A stretch of 54,302 bases of DNA from Verrucomicrobiota bacterium (GTDB taxonomy: Bacteria > Verrucomicrobiota > Verrucomicrobiia > Opitutales > Opitutaceae). The position numbers and the translations under genes were made by a program. Shown here piece after piece: positions 50,945 to 54,302 of this stretch. Each line of letters starts with the position of its first letter. Within the stretch, counting starts at the first letter, position 1. The DNA lies in the NCBI GenBank assembly GCA_016235555.1, contig JACRKC010000050.1:1-54302 (forward strand). The letters run 5' to 3'. The notes beneath the pieces were generated by a model. That model ran no database searches and had not been told where the DNA came from. It worked only from the letters and a program-made list of their open reading frames with translations.

Positions 50945-51832
50945 ATGTCCACCGGCTCCGCAGCGTCCCGCCGCCTCGGCCTCGGCAGCTCCACGTTCGG
51001 TCGCGAGATCGATCAGGCCGCCGCCTTTGTGTTGCTCGACCACGCCGTCGCCCGCGGCCTCACTTTTCTCGACACGGCCGCGCTCTACTCGGCCGGCAGC
51101 TCCGAGCGCATCGTCGGCGCGTGGCTCGCGTCGCGCCGCCCGGCGGCCGGCGAGATTTTTCTCGCGACGAAAATCTACCCGCCGTTCACCGCCGCGGACA
51201 TGACGGCCGCGCTCGACGCCTCGCTCGCGCGCCTCGGCGTCGACTCGGTCGATCTGCTTTACCTGCACAAATGGGACGCCGCCGCCGCGACCGCCGGGGC
51301 CGTGCAGACGCTCGACGGGTTCGTCCGCCGCGGCCAGGTGCGTGCGCTCGGCGCGAGTAATTTCACCGCGGAGCAACTTGCCGCCGTCTGGAATCTTCAA
51401 CAATCGCTCGGCACCGCGCGCTTCACGTTTCTCCAGAACAACCACAACCTCGCCGTGCGCGAGGCCGACGCGGCGGTGTGCGCCTTCAGCGCCGCGCACG
51501 GCATCGAGGTCGTCACCTACAGCCCGCTCGGCGCTGGCTTCCTCTCGGGCAAGCATCGCGCCGCGGTCCAGCCCGGCACCCGCTTCGATGTCTCGCCCGG
51601 CCACCGCGACATCTACTTCACGCCGCTCGGCTGGCAGCGGCTCGATGCGCTGGAGCGCATCGCCCGCCGCTTCGAAGTGCCGCAGACGCTGCTCGCGCAG
51701 GCCTGGGTCATGCACCACCCGGGCATCGATCGCGTGATCGTCGGCGGCCGGAATCCCGCGCACATCGAGCAGGCGCTCGCCGCGCTCGCGTTCGACATGC
51801 CGGCGGCATTCGCCGAATTGTCCGCCACCTAG
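50945..51832 (+). CDS. aldo/keto reductase
   Basis: NAD(P)H-dependent TIM-barrel oxidoreductase of 295 aa. The full catalytic tetrad is present: D43 and Y48 in FLDTAALYSAGSSE, K76 in ATKIYPP, H108 in LLYLHKWD. The cofactor-binding end reads VIVGGRNPAHIEQAL. No signal peptide, so cytoplasmic. It starts 12 bases after the sialidase stop and ends 2 bases before the next gene, so it is part of an operon sialidase - reductase - Gfo/Idh. The substrate is unknown; a keto or aldehyde sugar formed from sialic acid or a co-released sugar is the natural guess. Confidence 0.9.
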   Translation: MSTGSAASRRLGLGSSTFGREIDQAAAFVLLDHAVARGLTFLDTAALYSAGSSERIVGAWLASRRPAAGEIFLATKIYPPFTAADMTAALDASLARLGVDSVDLLYLHKWDAAAATAGAVQTLDGFVRRGQVRALGASNFTAEQLAAVWNLQQSLGTARFTFLQNNHNLAVREADAAVCAFSAAHGIEVVTYSPLGAGFLSGKHRAAVQPGTRFDVSPGHRDIYFTPLGWQRLDALERIARRFEVPQTLLAQAWVMHHPGIDRVIVGGRNPAHIEQALAALAFDMPAAFAELSAT

Positions 51833-51834
51833 CC

Positions 51835-52905
51835 ATGCACGCCGCGCTGCTCGGGCTCTCGCATCCGCACTCCAGTGCGTTGCTCGCCACGCTCGAAGAC
51901 CTGCGCGCCATCCGCCGCGTCACGCTCTGGGACGCCGATCCGCGCGCCGTGGAGAAAAATCCCGCGCTTCCGCGCTGCCGCAAGACCGCGCTCGTCACCG
52001 CCAATCTCGACGCCGCGCTCGCTGCCTGCGATTTCGCCATCGTCTGCGTGCCCCACGATCGGGCCGCCGCGCTCGCGCGCCGCGTGCTCGCCGCCGGCAA
52101 ACACCTCCTCGCCGAGAAACCCGTCGCCCTCTCCTCCGCCGAAATCGCCGCGCTCCACCGCACCGCCACGCAAGCCGGCCTCGTGGCCAGCGTGCTCTAC
52201 CCGCGGCGCGCGCATCCGTGCGCCGCGGCGATGCGCCGCCACGCCGCCGAGCTCGGCCCATTCCTCTCGCTCGAGGCGCGGTTCCTCGCCACGCAGGTGC
52301 GCTTCCGCGATCCGCGCTCGTGGTTGTTTCGCCGGCGCGAGTCCGGCGGCGGCATCCTGCTCTGGCTCGGCTGTCACTACCTCGACCTGCTGCACTACAC
52401 TTCTGGCGACGAAATCGTCGGCGTCGCAGCGCGCCTCGCGACGCGCTCGGGCGAACGCATCGACGTCGAGGACACCGCGGCGCTCGCGCTCCAGTTTCGC
52501 TCGGGTGCCGTCGGCACGTTTCACGCCAGCTACGCGCTGGCGTTCAGCGGCGGCGGTTACCTGAACGCCGCCGGTTACGACGCCTATCTCGCGCTCAACG
52601 GCCGCGCCGGCCGCGTGGTCTGGCCCTCGCTCGCGCCGCGCCTCCACGTTGAACTGCCGTCCGGCGTGCGGCGGGAGACGTTTCGGCTTCGTCACTCGGA
52701 TTCCTACGCCGGCGCTTATGGGGAGCGTTTTGTCCGCCAGTTTCTGGCGGCAGTGCGGGGGAAAGCGGAGCCACCGACGACCCTGGCCGATGCAACGCGC
52801 ACCGCCCGTATTGTGGAAGCCGCGGTGCGATCCGCCCGCACGGGACGGTTGGTGCCGGTGCCCGCCACGGAGCCAGCATCCGGCGGTGGGTGTAACTCAA
52901 ACTGA
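51835..52905 (+). CDS. Gfo/Idh/MocA-family oxidoreductase (first)
   Basis: Protein of 356 aa of the Gfo/Idh/MocA sugar dehydrogenase family. The Rossmann start (MHAALLGLSHPHSSALL) lacks the classical GxGxxG and reads G-L-S-H-P-H instead. The family EKP motif is E94-K95-P96 in LLAEKPVALSS, and a His stands in the active-site helix (GCHYLDLLHY). It follows the aldo/keto reductase with a 2-base gap. The last codons and stop lie inside the left arm of an inverted repeat, so the tail NSN is repeat-derived. Gfo/Idh enzymes convert 2,7-anhydro-Neu5Ac in some sialic acid pathways (YjhC, NanOx); that role is possible here but unproven. Confidence 0.88.
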   Translation: MHAALLGLSHPHSSALLATLEDLRAIRRVTLWDADPRAVEKNPALPRCRKTALVTANLDAALAACDFAIVCVPHDRAAALARRVLAAGKHLLAEKPVALSSAEIAALHRTATQAGLVASVLYPRRAHPCAAAMRRHAAELGPFLSLEARFLATQVRFRDPRSWLFRRRESGGGILLWLGCHYLDLLHYTSGDEIVGVAARLATRSGERIDVEDTAALALQFRSGAVGTFHASYALAFSGGGYLNAAGYDAYLALNGRAGRVVWPSLAPRLHVELPSGVRRETFRLRHSDSYAGAYGERFVRQFLAAVRGKAEPPTTLADATRTARIVEAAVRSARTGRLVPVPATEPASGGGCNSN

Positions 52906-53021
52906 GGTCAGTTCTTGAATGCCTCGGTTGTAGCGGCGGTCTATGACCGCCGGCGTTGCGCCACGGGGATTCGTTCGGCGGTCATAGACCGCCGCTACAA
53001 ATCACTGACCTCAGTTTGAGT
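52895..53021. repeat. long nested perfect inverted repeat (MITE-like)
   Basis: Outer arms ACTCAAACTGAGGTCAGT (52895-52912) and its exact inverse (53004-53021), 18 of 18. Inner arms begin TTGTAGCGGCGGTCTATGAC (52928-52952) with their exact inverse at 52976-53000, 25 of 25. No transposase or clear target duplication. It ends the first Gfo/Idh gene and separates it from the second. Confidence 0.85.
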
Positions 53022-53094
53022 CACACCCGCCAGCCGCCGCTGACAGCCTTCGTGATAGACGCCGCCGCGTGGTTGCTGCTACCAACTCCGCCGC

Positions 53095-54141
53095 ATGTCC
53101 CAAAACACCCTCGGCTTCGGCATCGTCGGCCTCGGTATGGTTTCCGAGTTTCATGCGCAGGCGCTCGCCGGCGTGAGTGGAGCGAAACTCCTCGGCGTCG
53201 CCACCCGCAGGGCCGACAAGGCCGCCGCGTTCGCGGAGAAACACGGACTCGCCTTTCACACCAGCGATCTTGCCGCCCTCGTCGCGCGGCCCGACATCCA
53301 CGTCGTGTGCGTCACCACGCCGAGCGCCATGCACCTCGAGCCGGCGCTCACCGCCATCCGCGCCGGCAAGCATGTGGTCATCGAGAAACCCCTCGAGGTC
53401 ACCAACGCCCGCGCCGACGAGATTCTCCGCGCCGCCGACGCCGCCGGCGTGCGCATCGCGCCGATCTTCCAGGCGCGTTTCGGCGATGGCGCGCGACTCG
53501 TGAAGGCCGCGCTCGACGCCGGCCGCCTCGGCCGGCTCGTGCTCGCGAGCGGCTACGTGAAGTGGCATCGCACGCCGCAATACTACACTGGCACGAGGGG
53601 GTCCTTCACGCACGACGGCGGTGGCGCCGTCATGGCCCAGGCCATCCACGGCATCGACTTGCTCCAGTGGTTCGCGGGGATGCCGGCGGAGGTGTTCGCG
53701 TGGGCGACGAAGCGCGTCTATCCACACATCGAGGCGGAGGACACGTCGGTCGCGGCGCTCAAGTTCGCGAGTGGCGCCCTCGGCGCCTTCGAGGCCAGCA
53801 CCGCGCTCTATCCCGGGTGGTCGCGCCGTCATGAGATCTGCGGCGAGCACGGCTCGGTCGTCCTCGAAGACGACCGCATCGTGCGGTGGGAATTCCGCGA
53901 TCCGCGCCCCGAAGATGACGCCATCCGCGCGAGTGGCCAGCAGAGCGCGCTGGGCTCCGGTGCGAGCAACCCCGGTTCGATCAGCCCGGAGGGACACCGC
54001 CGGCAGCTCCAGGATTTCGTCGATGCGCTGCGTGAGGGGCGTGCACCGCTGCTCGACGGCCACGAAGGCCGCAAAGCGGTCGCCTTCGTCAACGCGATCT
54101 ACGAGTCCGCCCGGCGCGGCGTGTCGGTGAAACTGACCTGA
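53095..54141 (+). CDS. Gfo/Idh/MocA-family oxidoreductase (second)
   Basis: Protein of 348 aa with the classical dinucleotide loop GIVGLGMVSEFHAQAL (GxGxxS), the EKP motif at 97-99 (VVIEKPLEVTN), a substrate-domain segment KWHRTPQYYTGTRGSF, and the family His in AQAIHGIDLLQW. The C-terminus QLQDFVDALREGRAPLLDGH is standard. Closer to ordinary family members than the preceding paralogue; the two share little beyond fold motifs and probably act on different substrates. A repeat separates the genes, and a terminator follows. A sialic-acid-related or general sugar dehydrogenase or isomerase role is inferred from location only. Confidence 0.88.
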   Translation: MSQNTLGFGIVGLGMVSEFHAQALAGVSGAKLLGVATRRADKAAAFAEKHGLAFHTSDLAALVARPDIHVVCVTTPSAMHLEPALTAIRAGKHVVIEKPLEVTNARADEILRAADAAGVRIAPIFQARFGDGARLVKAALDAGRLGRLVLASGYVKWHRTPQYYTGTRGSFTHDGGGAVMAQAIHGIDLLQWFAGMPAEVFAWATKRVYPHIEAEDTSVAALKFASGALGAFEASTALYPGWSRRHEICGEHGSVVLEDDRIVRWEFRDPRPEDDAIRASGQQSALGSGASNPGSISPEGHRRQLQDFVDALREGRAPLLDGHEGRKAVAFVNAIYESARRGVSVKLT

Positions 54142-54171
54142 GAGCGCGTCGGAGAAAGTTGTTCGAAGGCA

Positions 54172-54199
54172 GGGCCGGACCGGAGGTCGGGCCCTTTTT
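54172..54199 (+). terminator. Rho-independent terminator after the second Gfo/Idh gene
   Basis: GGGCCGGA and TCGGGCCC form an imperfect 8-base stem with loop CCGGAGG, followed by TTTTT. It ends the sialidase-side operon 30 bases past the stop. Confidence 0.75.
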
Positions 54200-54236
54200 C
54201 AACGCCCTCTGGCCGGAAAATTGCGGTCGGGGTGGA

Positions 54237-54302
54237 GCGCGTTGACCTCAACGCGCTTGGGTTACGACGTGAGTCCTGAAAAGCGCGTTGGGGTCAACGC
54301 GC
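54237..54302. repeat. GCGCGTTGACCTCAACGCGC repeat, copy 2
   Basis: Second copy of the palindromic 20-mer at 28959-28978 (here 54237-54256), again followed by a GCGCGTTGGGGTCAACGCGC-like unit up to the window edge. Confidence 0.7.

Noticed and set aside
52895-53021. Insertion sequence
   Set aside because: Only 127 bases with no transposase and no visible target duplication; kept as a repeat.
1-54302. CRISPR array, tRNA or rRNA genes
   Set aside because: No regularly spaced direct repeats and no cloverleaf or rRNA-like sequence was recognised by eye; a tRNAscan or Rfam run would be needed for certainty.

Overview
The window is a GC-rich bacterial chromosome segment that looks like Verrucomicrobiota, most probably Opitutaceae. 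This rests on gene families rather than a database match: several large TonB-dependent receptors ending in Phe, ECF sigma factors fused to a membrane-anchored C-terminal domain, a GntR/LacI-type hybrid regulator, many exported carbohydrate enzymes, and dense palindromic intergenic repeats. No tRNA, rRNA, CRISPR array, integrase or transposase was recognised.

Left part (1-18.6 kb): an exported serine hydrolase, a small unknown exported protein, an ECF sigma fusion, a TonB receptor, a complete NAD+-dependent DNA ligase that carries a signal peptide, and a divergent exported rhamnogalacturonan lyase (PL11). After the lyase comes a small toxin-antitoxin pair, and after that a second, diverged copy of the last 104 bases of the lyase gene. 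Two paralogous two-gene units follow, each an ECF sigma fusion plus a small membrane-anchored coiled-coil protein. The partner protein resembles the sigma factor's own C-terminal domain. One pair overlaps by ATGA. A SEC-C/YchJ-like gene lies between the two units. The second and third sigma genes share an identical 17-base element at the same distance from the start codon.

Middle (18.6-37.7 kb): an efflux cluster of a lipoprotein adaptor, an unusually long RND pump (1391 aa, with an extra hydrophobic block between TM6 and TM7) and a normal-length RND pump. Then come a DUF5009-type membrane acyltransferase, an exported amidohydrolase, a 770-base gene-free stretch full of palindromes, a tandem thioredoxin-fold protein, a LacI regulator frameshifted in its DNA-binding domain, a TonB receptor and an exported GH2 glycosidase.

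Right part (37.7-54.3 kb): a sialic acid (Neu5Ac) utilisation locus. A minus-strand operon runs nanA-like lyase, NanM-like Kelch mutarotase, AGE-family 2-epimerase, MFS transporter, with ATGA overlaps at the first two junctions. It is divergent from a GntR/LacI hybrid regulator, with a perfect 10+4+10 palindrome between them. Downstream on the plus strand are a TonB receptor, a degraded sialate O-acetylesterase gene, another TonB receptor, an exported GH33 sialidase, an aldo/keto reductase and two Gfo/Idh/MocA oxidoreductases. The inferred flow is: sialidase releases sialic acid outside or in the periplasm, TonB receptor and MFS import it, the mutarotase supplies the right anomer, NanA splits it to ManNAc and pyruvate, and the epimerase makes GlcNAc. 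No kinase or NagA/NagB is in the window. The oxidoreductases may handle modified or anhydro sialic acids, which is a hypothesis.
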